Assembly (NCBI RefSeq): GCF_014842925.1
Contig: NZ_JACYXJ010000005.1
Location: forward strand, 1 to 64,000
Origin: Roseibium polysiphoniae
Lineage (GTDB): Bacteria > Pseudomonadota > Alphaproteobacteria > Rhizobiales > Stappiaceae
Reading direction: 5' to 3'
DNA length: 64,000 nt
In this document: positions 8,771 to 18,440 of the stretch, piece after piece
How the letters are laid out: every line of letters begins with the position of its first letter
How positions within the stretch are numbered: the stretch's first letter is position 1
Translations under genes and position numbers: made by a program
Notes under the pieces: generated by a model
The model's database searches: none
What the model saw: the letters and a program-made list of their open reading frames with translations, nothing else
Told to the model about the DNA's origin: nothing

Positions 8771-11038
8771 CTAGAGCGCCACGTCCATTTCGGACGCATA
8801 GCGCTTGAGGAAGTCACGGATATTGGCTTCCGGATGCCCAGGCTCAAGCCTTGGGAGCAATCTTGCCGACAGGCGCCCGGCGTCAAGAGACCGCAACATG
8901 GCCTTGATGGGCCCCAGCGAGGCAGGAGACATGGAAAGGTCCCGATAGCCAAGACCTACCAGGGCCATTGCCTCGAGAGGCCGCCCCGCCAGCTCACCGC
9001 ACAAGGTCACCGGAACATGTGCCTTGTTGGCCTTGTCGACAATCCGCTTCAGGGCCCTCAGAAAGCCGATGTTCAGCGTGTCGAACCGGTCGGCAACGCG
9101 CGTGTTGCCACGGTCGACGGCACAGAAGAACTGAAACAGGTCGTTGGATCCGACAGAGACAAAGTCCACCTGGGCCAAAAGCTCATCAAGCTGAAAAAGC
9201 AGGGACGGTACCTCGACCATGACCCCAAGTCGGATCTTTTCCGGAACCGCATGATTGTGGCGGCGCAGATGCTTGAGTTCCTTCTCCACAAGCTCACGCG
9301 CACGCATGAACTCACTGACATCCGCGACCATCGGGAACATCAGCTTCAGATCCCGCCCAGCGGCAGCCTTCAGCAACGCCCGGATCTGTGTTCGCAAAAG
9401 CCCGGGTCTGTCGAGGCCAAGTCGAAGCGCCCGCCAACCCATGGCCGGGTTTTCTTCCTGAATTGACCTCAGATACGGAAGAACCTTGTCTCCGCCGATA
9501 TCGAGCGAGCGAAAGGTCACCGGCTTGCCGTCGGCAGCATCCAAAACCTGCTCATATTGAGCCTGCTGCTCGCGCATGCGTGGGAACGACGAGGCAACCA
9601 TGAACTGCAGTTCGGTGCGGAAGAGCCCAACCCCAGCTGCGCCAGCCTCTGCCAGGTGAGGCAAATCGACGAGCAGACCCGCATTCATCTGCAGGGAAAA
9701 CTCGACACCATCCTTGGTGACCGACGGTTTGTTGCGGAGCCTGCGGTACTGCGCCTGGCGACGCGCCCGGAACCGGACCTTCTCTGCATAGGCGTTTTCG
9801 ACGTCCTGTGCCGGCCGCAAGTGAACTTCGCCAGCATCACCGTCAACGATGATGCCGTCGCCTGCGTCTGCGAGGCTGACAATGTCGTCGACCTGACCGA
9901 CCATCGGAATGCCGAGCGCACGCCCGACTATGGTCACATGGCTGGTCGGACCGCCTTCTTCGAGGACAAGCGCACGAATGCGGTCTCGGCCGTAATCGAG
10001 CAGTTCGGCGGCCCCCATGTTGCGCGCCACGATGATCGCATCTTGCGGCAGCTCGGCCGGCGTCGGCCCATGCCCACGCCCCATGAGCTCCCGGATCAGC
10101 CTGTGCGCGAGGTCATCAAGATCGTGCAGCCGCTCGCGTAAATAGGGGTCGGTCTGCCGTAACATGCGCGCGCGCATGTCGCTTTGAACCTTTTCCACCG
10201 CAGCTTCAGCGGTCAGGCCGTTGCGGATGGCTTCCTCGATCTTCCGGATCCAGCCGCGATCATAGGCAAACATCCGATAGGCCTCGAGCACATCCCTGTG
10301 CTCTCCCATAGCCGCGATGTCACCGCTGGCAAGCAGGTCATCGATCGACAGGCGCAGACGGTTGATCGCGCCATCGAGGCGCGTCTTCTCCGCGTCCGTA
10401 TCTTCTGAAATCAGGTTTGTAACGACGACCCGCGGTTCGTGCAGAACCACATGGCCAAGACCAACACCCTCCGCCAACGCCACGCCATTGGCGTGGATCG
10501 GCCGCGACATGTCGAGCCCGGTGTCTTTCTGGGCAATCGCCTCAAGCTCACCAGCGGCGACCATCTCGGCAATGACCATCGCCGTGGTCTGAAGCGCTTC
10601 GACCTCATCTTCCAGATAAGTCCGGTGAGATTGATTCTGGACGACCAGAACGCCAAGCGTCCGTCCGGCCCGCAGGATCGGCACACCAAGGAAGGAGTTA
10701 TAGGCTTCTTCGCCCGTTTCAGGCAGATAGGCAAAGCCCGGATGGGCACGCGCATTGGGAAGGTTCAGTGGCCTGGCTTCCGCGGCGATCAGACCGACAA
10801 GCCCTTGTCCGACTCGCAGGGACGCTTGGTGAACAGCTTCCCTGTTAAGGCCTTCGGTTGCGTAAAGCTCCAGAACCCCGTCGGCCCTGAGAATATAAAC
10901 GGAGCAGACCTCTGCGACCACATTGGACGCAATCAGGACCACAATCTTGTCGAGCCGTTCCTGCGCCTTGATCGGCTCCGCCATGACTTCGCGAAGCCGG
11001 CGGAGCAACAGGCGCGGACCCGCCAGGTTGCTGCGCAT
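8771..11038 (-). CDS. ptsP: PEP-protein phosphotransferase EI-Ntr (PtsP)
   Basis: First enzyme of the nitrogen-related phosphotransferase system: takes phosphate from phosphoenolpyruvate and passes it to NPr and EIIA-Ntr, a regulatory cascade sensing nitrogen and carbon state. 755 aa. Domains: N-terminal GAF sensor (about 20-165), the phosphohistidine swivelling domain with the active-site loop GGPTSHVTI (H367), and the C-terminal PEP-binding TIM barrel ending near CGELAGRP. The GAF domain separates it from sugar-PTS enzyme I. It lies 71 bp after lysC and 45 bp ahead of prfA on the same strand. Confidence 0.95.
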   Translation of the reverse strand: MRSNLAGPRLLLRRLREVMAEPIKAQERLDKIVVLIASNVVAEVCSVYILRADGVLELYATEGLNREAVHQASLRVGQGLVGLIAAEARPLNLPNARAHPGFAYLPETGEEAYNSFLGVPILRAGRTLGVLVVQNQSHRTYLEDEVEALQTTAMVIAEMVAAGELEAIAQKDTGLDMSRPIHANGVALAEGVGLGHVVLHEPRVVVTNLISEDTDAEKTRLDGAINRLRLSIDDLLASGDIAAMGEHRDVLEAYRMFAYDRGWIRKIEEAIRNGLTAEAAVEKVQSDMRARMLRQTDPYLRERLHDLDDLAHRLIRELMGRGHGPTPAELPQDAIIVARNMGAAELLDYGRDRIRALVLEEGGPTSHVTIVGRALGIPMVGQVDDIVSLADAGDGIIVDGDAGEVHLRPAQDVENAYAEKVRFRARRQAQYRRLRNKPSVTKDGVEFSLQMNAGLLVDLPHLAEAGAAGVGLFRTELQFMVASSFPRMREQQAQYEQVLDAADGKPVTFRSLDIGGDKVLPYLRSIQEENPAMGWRALRLGLDRPGLLRTQIRALLKAAAGRDLKLMFPMVADVSEFMRARELVEKELKHLRRHNHAVPEKIRLGVMVEVPSLLFQLDELLAQVDFVSVGSNDLFQFFCAVDRGNTRVADRFDTLNIGFLRALKRIVDKANKAHVPVTLCGELAGRPLEAMALVGLGYRDLSMSPASLGPIKAMLRSLDAGRLSARLLPRLEPGHPEANIRDFLKRYASEMDVAL

Positions 11039-11109
11039 CGCTTACCCCATCATGTCCCGGACGCCCACCGCAGGGTCCTTGGCGGGCCTGGCCGGGGCGA
11101 GTCGGAGTT

Positions 11110-12360
11110 CTATCCGTCCAACCCGTATAGCGAATGGAGAGTCCGCACTGCAAGTTCCGTATAGGCAGAATCGATCAGAACCGAAATCTTGATTTCCGAA
11201 GTGGTAATCGCGCGGATGTTGATGCCCTTCTCCGCGAGGCCGCGGAAACACTGGGCTGCAATACCTGCGTGAGACCGCATCCCGATGCCGATCACCGAGA
11301 CTTTGACCACATCCGTCGCACCTTCGAGATTCTGGAAACCGATGTCGCCACGGTTATCCTCAAGAACCTTGATCGCGCGCTCATAGTCGGTTTCAGGCAC
11401 GGTAAAGGTGATGTCGGTGGTTTTTCCGTCCGGAGAAATGTTCTGGACAATCATGTCCACATTGATGTTGGCATCCGCCAGCGGACCAAAAACAGACTGC
11501 GCGACACCTGGCTTGTCAGCCACATCGCGGATGGAGATCTGGGCTTCGTCTTTGGCAAATGCGATGCCGGTGACAACTTGCTGTTCCACGAGTTCGTCCT
11601 CGTCGCAGATAAGGGTTCCAATGGGAAGGTTGTCATCGCCAACCTGCGGGGCTTCTGGGTCGTCAAAGCTGGAACGGACGAATGTCCGAACACCATGGAC
11701 CATAGCCATCTCGACTGACCGTACCTGAAGTACTTTCGCGCCAAGCGAGGCCATTTCAAGCATTTCTTCAAAAGACACGCGGTCAAGACGGCGCGCTTTG
11801 GGCACGATCCGCGGGTCCGTCGTGTAAACGCCGTCGACATCGGTGTAGATATCGCAGCGGTCGGCCTTGATCGCAGCTGCAATGGCCACAGCGCTCGTAT
11901 CCGAGCCGCCACGGCCAAGTGTCGCGATGCGGTTGTCCGGGGAAATGCCCTGGAAACCAGCCATGACCGCCACTTGTCCTTGCGACAGGCGTTCAATCAG
12001 CAGACTGCCGTCAATTTCCTTGATGCGGGCCGCACCATGGTTCTCGTCTGTCTTGATCGGCACCTGCCAGCCTTGCCAGGAGCGGGCGTTGACGCCCATG
12101 TCCTGAAGGACGATGGCAAGCAGACCGGAGGTCACCTGTTCCCCGGAAGCGACGACGGCGTCATACTCGCGCGCATCGTGCAGGGCAGAAGCCTCACGGC
12201 AGAACTCCACAAGCTTGTTTGTTTGCCCGGCCATGGCGGACACGACGACCGCCACCTCATGCCCGGCTTCCACTTCACGTTTGACGTGGCGGGCCACATT
12301 TCGGATGCGGTCAAGGTCGGCAACCGAAGTACCGCCAAATTTCAAAACCAGTCGCGCCAT
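11110..12360 (-). CDS. lysC: Aspartate kinase
   Basis: Phosphorylates aspartate, the first step toward lysine, methionine and threonine. 416 aa from the start MARLVLKFGGTS, with the kinase signature KFGGTS at residues 6-11, an amino-acid kinase domain to about 250, and two C-terminal ACT domains for feedback control by end products. A longer frame exists upstream but the extension resembles no aspartokinase. It is divergent from ubiG with a 186-bp shared upstream region and ends 71 bp before ptsP. Confidence 0.96.
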   Translation of the reverse strand: MARLVLKFGGTSVADLDRIRNVARHVKREVEAGHEVAVVVSAMAGQTNKLVEFCREASALHDAREYDAVVASGEQVTSGLLAIVLQDMGVNARSWQGWQVPIKTDENHGAARIKEIDGSLLIERLSQGQVAVMAGFQGISPDNRIATLGRGGSDTSAVAIAAAIKADRCDIYTDVDGVYTTDPRIVPKARRLDRVSFEEMLEMASLGAKVLQVRSVEMAMVHGVRTFVRSSFDDPEAPQVGDDNLPIGTLICDEDELVEQQVVTGIAFAKDEAQISIRDVADKPGVAQSVFGPLADANINVDMIVQNISPDGKTTDITFTVPETDYERAIKVLEDNRGDIGFQNLEGATDVVKVSVIGIGMRSHAGIAAQCFRGLAEKGINIRAITTSEIKISVLIDSAYTELAVRTLHSLYGLDG

Positions 12361-12546
12361 TGCTGTCGTATTCTTTTCATCGAGTGACGAGGGCACATGA
12401 TGCACCCGGCGGATCGGGCGCCATCCATACAGGCACAGCGCAATTGCCGCAACAGCGTCCCTTGACAAAAGAGGCAGGAGATTAAAGGACACTGGATCAA
12501 ATCGGGAGCGCGCCTATATTCATCACTCCCAGGGAAAGGAACCGAA

Positions 12547-13305
12547 ATGGCCGAGGCAAACAGCACCACGACTGGAACCGTCGATGACGCGGAAGTCGCC
12601 CGGTTTTCGGCAATGGCTGCCGAATGGTGGGACCCGACCGGCAAGTTCAAGCCGCTGCACAAGTTCAGCCCGGTTCGACTCTCCTATATCAAGGAAAAAG
12701 TCTGCGCGCGCTTTGATCGCGATCCGAAGGCACCGGATGCGTTTAAGGGCCTTCGCTTTCTGGACATCGGCTGCGGTGGCGGCCTTTTGAGCGAACCCAT
12801 GGTGCGCCTCGGCGCAGAGGTCGTCGGCGCTGATCCGTCGACCGTCAACATCGAAATTGCAAAGCTGCACATGCAGAAGTCCGGTCTCGAAATCGACTAC
12901 CGGGCAGAGACCGCCGAGCAGCTTGCTGCAGTCGGTGAAACCTTCGACGTTGTGCTCAACATGGAAGTTGTCGAGCACGTGGCCGATGTTCCCCTATTCC
13001 TCAGCGAGACCGCTCAGATGGTCCGACCGGGCGGCCTGATGTTTGTCGCCACGATCAACCGGACGCTCAAGGCCTATGCTTTGGCCATTGTCGGCGCCGA
13101 GTATGTCTTGCGCTGGTTGCCGAAGGGCACGCATTCCTATGAAAAGCTCGTCAGGCCGGACGAGATCGAAGGACCGCTTTCCAGTGCGGGTATGCAAATT
13201 TCGGATCGTTGCGGCGTCAGCTTCAACCCGCTGACCGACACCTGGAACCAATCCCGGGATATGGACGTCAACTACATGCTTCTCGCCGAACGGGCTGCCA
13301 ACTAG
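12547..13305 (+). CDS. ubiG: Bifunctional ubiquinone O-methyltransferase UbiG
   Basis: SAM-dependent enzyme carrying out the two O-methylations of ubiquinone biosynthesis. 252 aa. The SAM-binding loop DIGCGGG is at 73-79, with later motifs [10 protein letters not shown] and [11 protein letters not shown] typical of UbiG/COQ3. The N-terminal [11 protein letters not shown] is also a UbiG hallmark. The start has GGAAAGGA 6 nt upstream. It is divergent from lysC and followed 13 bp later by an esterase gene on the same strand. Confidence 0.96.
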   Translation: MAEANSTTTGTVDDAEVARFSAMAAEWWDPTGKFKPLHKFSPVRLSYIKEKVCARFDRDPKAPDAFKGLRFLDIGCGGGLLSEPMVRLGAEVVGADPSTVNIEIAKLHMQKSGLEIDYRAETAEQLAAVGETFDVVLNMEVVEHVADVPLFLSETAQMVRPGGLMFVATINRTLKAYALAIVGAEYVLRWLPKGTHSYEKLVRPDEIEGPLSSAGMQISDRCGVSFNPLTDTWNQSRDMDVNYMLLAERAAN

Positions 13306-13318
13306 GAGCAAGCGCTCC

Positions 13319-14029
13319 ATGGAGCCGATTGTTTTCATTCCCGGCCTGCTGTGTACCGAGATCCTCTTCGCGCCGCAGATCGTCGCTTTTGCCGATCGCC
13401 CTCTGCTCGTGGCTGACCACCGTCAGCACGACAGCATTGCCGCAATTGCCGCCAGCATCCTTGAGAACGCCCAGGAACGGTTCGCCCTCGTTGGGCTCTC
13501 CATGGGCGGTTACATTGCGATGGAAATCATGCGGGTCGCACCTGAGCGCGTTTCCAGACTGGCGCTCCTGGACACAAATCCGCGTCCGGACACGCCGGAC
13601 CAGATCAAACGCCGTGAATTCCTGATCAAGCTGACGGAGAAAAAGGGCTTCACCAAGATCCCGCATCTTCTCTATCCGGGCTTTGTCCATGCGGACCTCG
13701 AGAATGATGAGGCCATGAAGGCAACCGTTGTGGAAATGGCGAATGAAACCGGGGCCGAGGCCTTCATCCGCCAGATGAAAGCGGTCATCGGGCGGATCGA
13801 TTCCCGTCCCGGCCTGCCGGACATCACCTGCCCAACGCTCGTGCTTGTCGGCGACGGCGACACGCTGACACCACCCGATCTTTCCCGTGAGATCCACGCT
13901 GGTATTCCGGACAGCCGGTTGGCGATCATCGAAGGCTGCGGTCACCTGGCAACGCTCGAAGCTCCCGACGCGGTCACGGCGGAGTTGAAACGCTGGATCG
14001 GCAGCACCTCCATGCATTCCCCGCGCTGA
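13319..14029 (+). CDS. Alpha/beta-fold hydrolase
   Basis: 236-aa cytosolic hydrolase of the alpha/beta fold, substrate unknown. The nucleophile elbow is GLSMGG, the acid is probably the Asp in the LVGDGDTLTPP segment, and the histidine lies in GCGHLATLEAP. The oxyanion region is FIPGLLCTE. There is no signal peptide. It follows ubiG by 13 bp and probably shares its transcript. It converges on phaC with a 39-bp gap and no obvious intrinsic terminator. A specific substrate cannot be assigned. Confidence 0.85.
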   Translation: MEPIVFIPGLLCTEILFAPQIVAFADRPLLVADHRQHDSIAAIAASILENAQERFALVGLSMGGYIAMEIMRVAPERVSRLALLDTNPRPDTPDQIKRREFLIKLTEKKGFTKIPHLLYPGFVHADLENDEAMKATVVEMANETGAEAFIRQMKAVIGRIDSRPGLPDITCPTLVLVGDGDTLTPPDLSREIHAGIPDSRLAIIEGCGHLATLEAPDAVTAELKRWIGSTSMHSPR

Positions 14030-14068
14030 ACGCGGAAAAGACCTTGCCCTTCCTGTGAGCAAGCCTCT

Positions 14069-15913
14069 TCAGGGCATCATCACGTAGCTGCCGGGAGCGG
14101 CACTCAGAACCGGGTATCCGGCAGCCTCATTGCCCATGGACGGCAGCGAGCCTGGCTTGCCAGAGCGGACATCCAGCCAGTCGCCCCAGGCTTCCCACCA
14201 GGACCCCTCGCTATATTTCGCAGTTTCCTGCCAGGTCTCTGGGTCGATATATCCGTCATGCTCCGGCATCGTCATGATCCGGTAGTGACGATGCGGATGA
14301 CCGGGTTCGCTGACAATCCCGGCGTTGTGCCCACCAGACGTCAGAACAAATGTGACCTGGCTATCGGCGAGATGCGCGATCTTGAAAACGGATTTCCAGG
14401 GAGCCACGTGATCATGCTCCGTGCCAACCGCGAAAATCGGCAGCTGAATATCTTCCACTGAGACCGGAACGCCATCGACCTTCCACCGCCCCTCTGCAAA
14501 ATCATTGTTGAGGAACAGACGCGTGAGATATTCCGAATGCATCTTGTACGGCATGCGCGTGCCATCTGCATTCCATGCCATCAGATCAAACATCGGCGCG
14601 CGCTCACCGAGCAGATATTCTCGCACGGCTTTGGACCAGATCAGATCGTTGGAGCGCAGCAGCTGAAAAGCCCCGGCCATCTGGCGCGTGTCGAGGAACC
14701 CCTGCTCCCACATCATGTCCTCGAGAAAGGAAACCTCGCTCTCGTCAATGAAAAGCGTCAGTTCCCCTGCCTCAGTGAAATCCGTTTGAGCGGCAAAGAG
14801 CGAGAGGCTGGCGACCCTCTCGTCGCCTTCGTGCATCATCCCGGCAAGCGCGATGGACAGCAGCGTACCGCCGAGACAATAGCCTGCCATATGAGCCTGT
14901 GGTGCGCCGGTGATCGCAAGCGCAGCTTCCAGCGCGGCCTCTACGCCGAGCTTGCGATAATCGGACATGCCGAGATCGCGATCCTCACGCCCCGGGTTCT
15001 TCCACGACACCATGAAGACCGTGAATCCCTGATTGACCAGATAGCGCACCAGGGAATTCTGCTCCGACAGATCCAGAATGTAATACTTCATGATCCAGGC
15101 AGGAACGATCACGATCGGTTCCGGCCGGACATTGGGCGTTGTCGGCTCATACTGGATCAGTTCAATCAAACGATTACGATAGACCACTTTTCCAGGCGTT
15201 GCTGCGAGATCTTCTCCAACAATGAAATCCTCGGCCCCTGAGGGAGGCATCTGACGGGCATACCGATCTACATCCTGAATCAGGTGATCAAACCCGCGAA
15301 CGAGATTCATGCCGCCTTCTTCAAGGGTCTTTTCGATGACTTCCGGGTTGGTCCAGAAAAAGTTGGATGGAGACAGAAAGTCGAGGAACTGACGGGTAAC
15401 GAAATCGACAACCTTTTCATGGTGGGCAGAAACACCACGCACACCCGTCATGGCATTGAACCACCATTGTTGTGACAGGAGAAACTGCTGAGAATAATAA
15501 TTGAATGGAAAGAGCTTCCAACCCGGGTGCTCGAAACGATGGTCCTGGGGCAAGGGATCAATGCAGGCATCACCTTTGCCACGGCTCACCGCGCAACTTG
15601 TGAGAAATCGCGCGAGCCGCAGGTTCTTCGTCATCGCCTTTTCGGCCAGGCGTCCCTGCTTTCCCGGCGAGATTGCCAAATGCAGGGCCCAATCAAAGTA
15701 GGCTCGTGCCAAGGCTCCGGGAGAAATCCCAAGCGTGCCTCGCGCAATCATTGCCCTCGTCGCCCGATCCAGAACTTCCGCAAAAGCCGTAACGGAATAG
15801 CTGTCGGCAGCATCATCGGAATGAGCACTTGGCAAGAATGTATAGGCAAGGGCTGGAACCGCTGGCCGCACGGGCTGGTTCGAAGGCACTGGCAGGGCTG
15901 ACTTCGAGGGCAT
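14069..15913 (-). CDS. phaC: Class I poly(3-hydroxyalkanoate) synthase
   Basis: Polymerises 3-hydroxybutyryl-CoA into PHA at the granule surface. 614 aa from this start. The lipase-like box GYCLGG carries the catalytic cysteine C346, with D501 (HDHVAPW) and H529 (GGHNAGI) completing the triad. The N-terminal PhaC_N domain (FNYYSQQFLLSQQWW) is clear. The start at 15913 is chosen because GGGAG lies 7 nt upstream; a longer frame to 16075 has no ribosome-binding site and runs toward the divergent phasin promoter. The phasin gene lies 185 bp away in the opposite direction. Confidence 0.95.
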   Translation of the reverse strand: MPSKSALPVPSNQPVRPAVPALAYTFLPSAHSDDAADSYSVTAFAEVLDRATRAMIARGTLGISPGALARAYFDWALHLAISPGKQGRLAEKAMTKNLRLARFLTSCAVSRGKGDACIDPLPQDHRFEHPGWKLFPFNYYSQQFLLSQQWWFNAMTGVRGVSAHHEKVVDFVTRQFLDFLSPSNFFWTNPEVIEKTLEEGGMNLVRGFDHLIQDVDRYARQMPPSGAEDFIVGEDLAATPGKVVYRNRLIELIQYEPTTPNVRPEPIVIVPAWIMKYYILDLSEQNSLVRYLVNQGFTVFMVSWKNPGREDRDLGMSDYRKLGVEAALEAALAITGAPQAHMAGYCLGGTLLSIALAGMMHEGDERVASLSLFAAQTDFTEAGELTLFIDESEVSFLEDMMWEQGFLDTRQMAGAFQLLRSNDLIWSKAVREYLLGERAPMFDLMAWNADGTRMPYKMHSEYLTRLFLNNDFAEGRWKVDGVPVSVEDIQLPIFAVGTEHDHVAPWKSVFKIAHLADSQVTFVLTSGGHNAGIVSEPGHPHRHYRIMTMPEHDGYIDPETWQETAKYSEGSWWEAWGDWLDVRSGKPGSLPSMGNEAAGYPVLSAAPGSYVMMP

Positions 15914-16098
15914 GAAACGCTCCCATTGCGAGATGTAAAAGTTCGTTCCTGCCAGCATCGGGCGAAATCGCCATATTTCCATGATCAGGATCAAATAGGA
16001 TCGGTCACGCGGCTGATAATATCGCTGCGATTTAAGGTTCGGACTTGCCGTTTGGCAGTCTGCGTGACTGTCCACGCGAAACCCTCAGGAGGCTCGAC

Positions 16099-16605
16099 AT
16101 GACCGATAACTCCAGCGCCACTCCCTTCGATTTCATGCAAACGATGTTGCCGAAATGGCCAAAGCCCAATTTCTCGAACTGGGCCTTTGCGGAACGGGAA
16201 GACGAATTGGAAGAGCGTACATTCGCCGGAATGCAGCGCTTGAACAAAACTGCCTGGGATCGGGCTGAAAAGACCCTTGATGACCATATGACCTTCGTCA
16301 GCCATCGTCTGCATGAAGACTTTGAATGCGCCAAGGCGCTTGCTGACTGCCGGATGCCTGACGAAGCCCTGACGATGCTTCAGTCCTTTTACACCCGCAT
16401 GGCCGACGAGTATCAGGCACACTTGCGTCACCAGATGGACCTGTTCCGCGACACGGTGAACGAGGGCATCGAAACGGCAGAAGAACTCGGTGAGACCGCG
16501 CTGGAAACAGCGACCGAGCTCAGCAAGGCCGCAGAAGAAACCATCGAGGAAGAAAAACAGGCGCCCGCACCTACGCGGCGCAGGACGAAAAGCACCTCAG
16601 CTTAG
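16099..16605 (+). CDS. Phasin-like PHA granule-associated protein
   Basis: 168 aa, highly helical and charged. Phasins coat PHA granules and control their size. Residues about 60-130 form a helical region typical of phasins, followed by a heptad-like acidic Glu/Thr/Ala segment and a basic tail (TRRRTKSTSA), reminiscent of the Ala/Lys-rich tails of DNA- or polymer-binding phasins. AGGAGG lies 5 nt before the ATG, so this start is firm. It is divergent from phaC, a classic arrangement. The family call rests mainly on composition and context. Confidence 0.78.
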   Translation: MTDNSSATPFDFMQTMLPKWPKPNFSNWAFAEREDELEERTFAGMQRLNKTAWDRAEKTLDDHMTFVSHRLHEDFECAKALADCRMPDEALTMLQSFYTRMADEYQAHLRHQMDLFRDTVNEGIETAEELGETALETATELSKAAEETIEEEKQAPAPTRRRTKSTSA

Positions 16606-16626
16606 ATGAACGCGCGCATCGGCAGG

Positions 16627-16651
16627 CCGTGATCTGGGAACCAGATCACGG
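16627..16651. terminator. Perfect hairpin between the convergent phasin and DUF1178 genes
   Basis: CCGTGATCTGG (16627-16637) pairs perfectly with CCAGATCACGG (16641-16651) around a GAA loop. There is no T tract on either side, so it is terminator-like only, but its position just after both stop codons fits transcript-end formation or stabilisation. Confidence 0.55.
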
Positions 16652-16668
16652 TCGCTGTTCGAGTTTCG

Positions 16669-17202
16669 TCAGTTCTGTTCATCCGGCAGAGCAGGTAGAG
16701 GGACGACGGCGATGCCTTCATCCAGAAGCGCCTCGGCGTCCTCTTTCGAGGTTTCGCCATAGATGTTCCGCTCTTCGGTCTCGCCATAGTGGATCTTCCG
16801 GGCTTCCTCGGCAAATTCCTTGCCGACGTAGTCCGAGCTCTCAACCACCTTACGGCGCAACGCCCTGAGCCCTTCGATCAACTCACGATGCTTCGCGTCG
16901 ACCGGCATCAGGGCCGGTTGTTGCGCGGGTGGAGATCCGGTCACCGCAGCCTCGCTGCCAGGCTTGGCCTCTTGTACGGGCTCGGATTGAGGCACCGCCT
17001 GAATGCTCTCGCCTTGCAGGCGGCCCTCCTTGGACCGGGCTGTCGAGACAGCCGGCGCCATCAGCGTCTTTTGAACATGTGCTGACCCGCAAAATGGACA
17101 GGACACCAGTTCGCGCTGGCATTGCTGGTCAAAGTCATCCGAGTTTCGAAACCAGCCGTCAAAAGCATGGCCTGCGTCACAACTTAGAGCGTATCGGATC
17201 AC
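16669..17202 (-). CDS. DUF1178 family zinc-ribbon-like protein
   Basis: 177 aa. The N-terminal 45 residues carry C8, H12 and the pair C35-x2-C38 (CPFCGS), a probable small zinc-binding module of the FmdB/DUF1178 type. A Pro/Gln/Glu-rich linker (about 55-100) leads to a conserved helical C-terminus with the motif YVGKEFAEEARKIHYGE. Function unknown. The start codon overlaps the stop of the nitrilase-family gene by 4 nt, so the two are translationally coupled, at the end of a comF-grxC-nitrilase-DUF1178 operon. Confidence 0.85.
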   Translation of the reverse strand: MIRYALSCDAGHAFDGWFRNSDDFDQQCQRELVSCPFCGSAHVQKTLMAPAVSTARSKEGRLQGESIQAVPQSEPVQEAKPGSEAAVTGSPPAQQPALMPVDAKHRELIEGLRALRRKVVESSDYVGKEFAEEARKIHYGETEERNIYGETSKEDAEALLDEGIAVVPLPALPDEQN

Positions 17203-18053
17203 GCGGGGATCTCCCGCTCTTCCTGTGCATGGCTCGCGGCAAAGTCTCGCTCATTCGCAATCGCTGGAATCCGCTGACGTGCCTTTGCCACTTCCTCCGG
17301 ACGGATCACGGCCGTGACGAAGCCTGGTTGATCGCCATCGATTTCACCAATCACACGTCCCCAGGGATCAACCATAAGGCTGTGACCGTAGGTTTCCCGG
17401 CCGTCTTCATGCAGACCACCCTGCGCAGCCGAAACCACATAGGCGCCATTTTCAATCGCGCGTGCCCGCTGCAGCACATGCCAATGGGCCTCGCCGGTCT
17501 GGCGCGTGAATGCCGCCGGCATGGTCAGCAGACCAGCTCCCATCCGGGCCTGGGTTCGGAAGATTGCCGGAAAGCGAACATCATAGCAGACAGCCATGCC
17601 CATTTTGATCCAGGGCAGATCCGCCAGCAGTGTCTTGGATCCCGGTTCATAGGTTGCCGACTCTCGCCAACTTTCGCCATTTGGCAAATCCACATCGAAC
17701 ATGTGGATCTTGTCATAGCGCGCAGCAATTCGGCCCTCGGGGGAGATCAACAGCCCGCGGTTTGCGACTTTCCCATCCGGCAAAAGGATTGCCAGGGAAC
17801 CAGCGTGGATCCAGACCTTGAGCTCATCGGCAATCGCCTTGAAGCGGGCGACGGTCAGATCCGCATCCTCGCTGCCGATACGCTCGAACAACTCGTCCCG
17901 GCTGCGAACCAGAACATTGGTCATTTCCGGCGTCTGGATGTAGTGAGCCCCCGCGCCTGCCGCTTCCCGGATCAGTCCCTCGGACTGCTCAAGATTTGCC
18001 ACAACGCTCTTGCCGCAACGCAACTGCACACATGCGGCTGTGAATTCACTCAT
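17199..18053 (-). CDS. Carbon-nitrogen hydrolase (nitrilase superfamily, Nit1-like)
   Basis: 284 aa. Catalytic triad is visible: E43 (TPEMTN), K115 (YDKIHMFDVD) and C156 (AVCYDVRFP). The sequence around these residues matches the Nit/omega-amidase branch, whose members hydrolyse deaminated glutathione or alpha-ketoglutaramate. Adjacency to glutaredoxin grxC suggests glutathione repair, but that is inference. It lies 32 bp after grxC and overlaps the next gene by 4 nt. Confidence 0.9.
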   Translation of the reverse strand: MSEFTAACVQLRCGKSVVANLEQSEGLIREAAGAGAHYIQTPEMTNVLVRSRDELFERIGSEDADLTVARFKAIADELKVWIHAGSLAILLPDGKVANRGLLISPEGRIAARYDKIHMFDVDLPNGESWRESATYEPGSKTLLADLPWIKMGMAVCYDVRFPAIFRTQARMGAGLLTMPAAFTRQTGEAHWHVLQRARAIENGAYVVSAAQGGLHEDGRETYGHSLMVDPWGRVIGEIDGDQPGFVTAVIRPEEVAKARQRIPAIANERDFAASHAQEEREIPA

Positions 18054-18085
18054 CTCTGACGTCTCCGGTCCGTTCGTCTATTTGT

Positions 18086-18343
18086 TCAGGCAGCCAACAA
18101 GGCGTCCAGCTTGCCGGCACGCTCCAGATCGTGAAGCTCGTCGCAGCCGCCCACATGCGTTGCGCCGACAAAGATCTGCGGGAAGGTGGAGCGGCCATTG
18201 GCCTTTTGCACCATTTCCTTCTTCAGCTTCGGATCAAAGGTGGCGTCATACTCCACGAACGAGACGCCCTTCTTCTGCAGCAACCGCTTTGCAGCGGTAC
18301 AAAACCCGCAAAGCTGTCGGGTGTAGATAACAACATCGGCCAT
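18086..18343 (-). CDS. grxC: Glutaredoxin 3
   Basis: 85-aa cytosolic dithiol glutaredoxin that reduces disulfides with glutathione. The active site is C12-G-F-C15, slightly different from the common CPYC. The glutathione-binding TFPQIFVGATHVGGCD segment is intact, including the cis-proline. It sits 97 bp after comF and 32 bp before the nitrilase gene. Confidence 0.94.
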   Translation of the reverse strand: MADVVIYTRQLCGFCTAAKRLLQKKGVSFVEYDATFDPKLKKEMVQKANGRSTFPQIFVGATHVGGCDELHDLERAGKLDALLAA

Positions 18344-18440
18344 TTGAGAACCCTGTTCATTGGTGCGGAGCTTCCGCGATTTGGAGACGTTTATATGGGC
18401 CCGGACCCGATCTGCACAAGCACGAAGCTGTGTTCAAACT

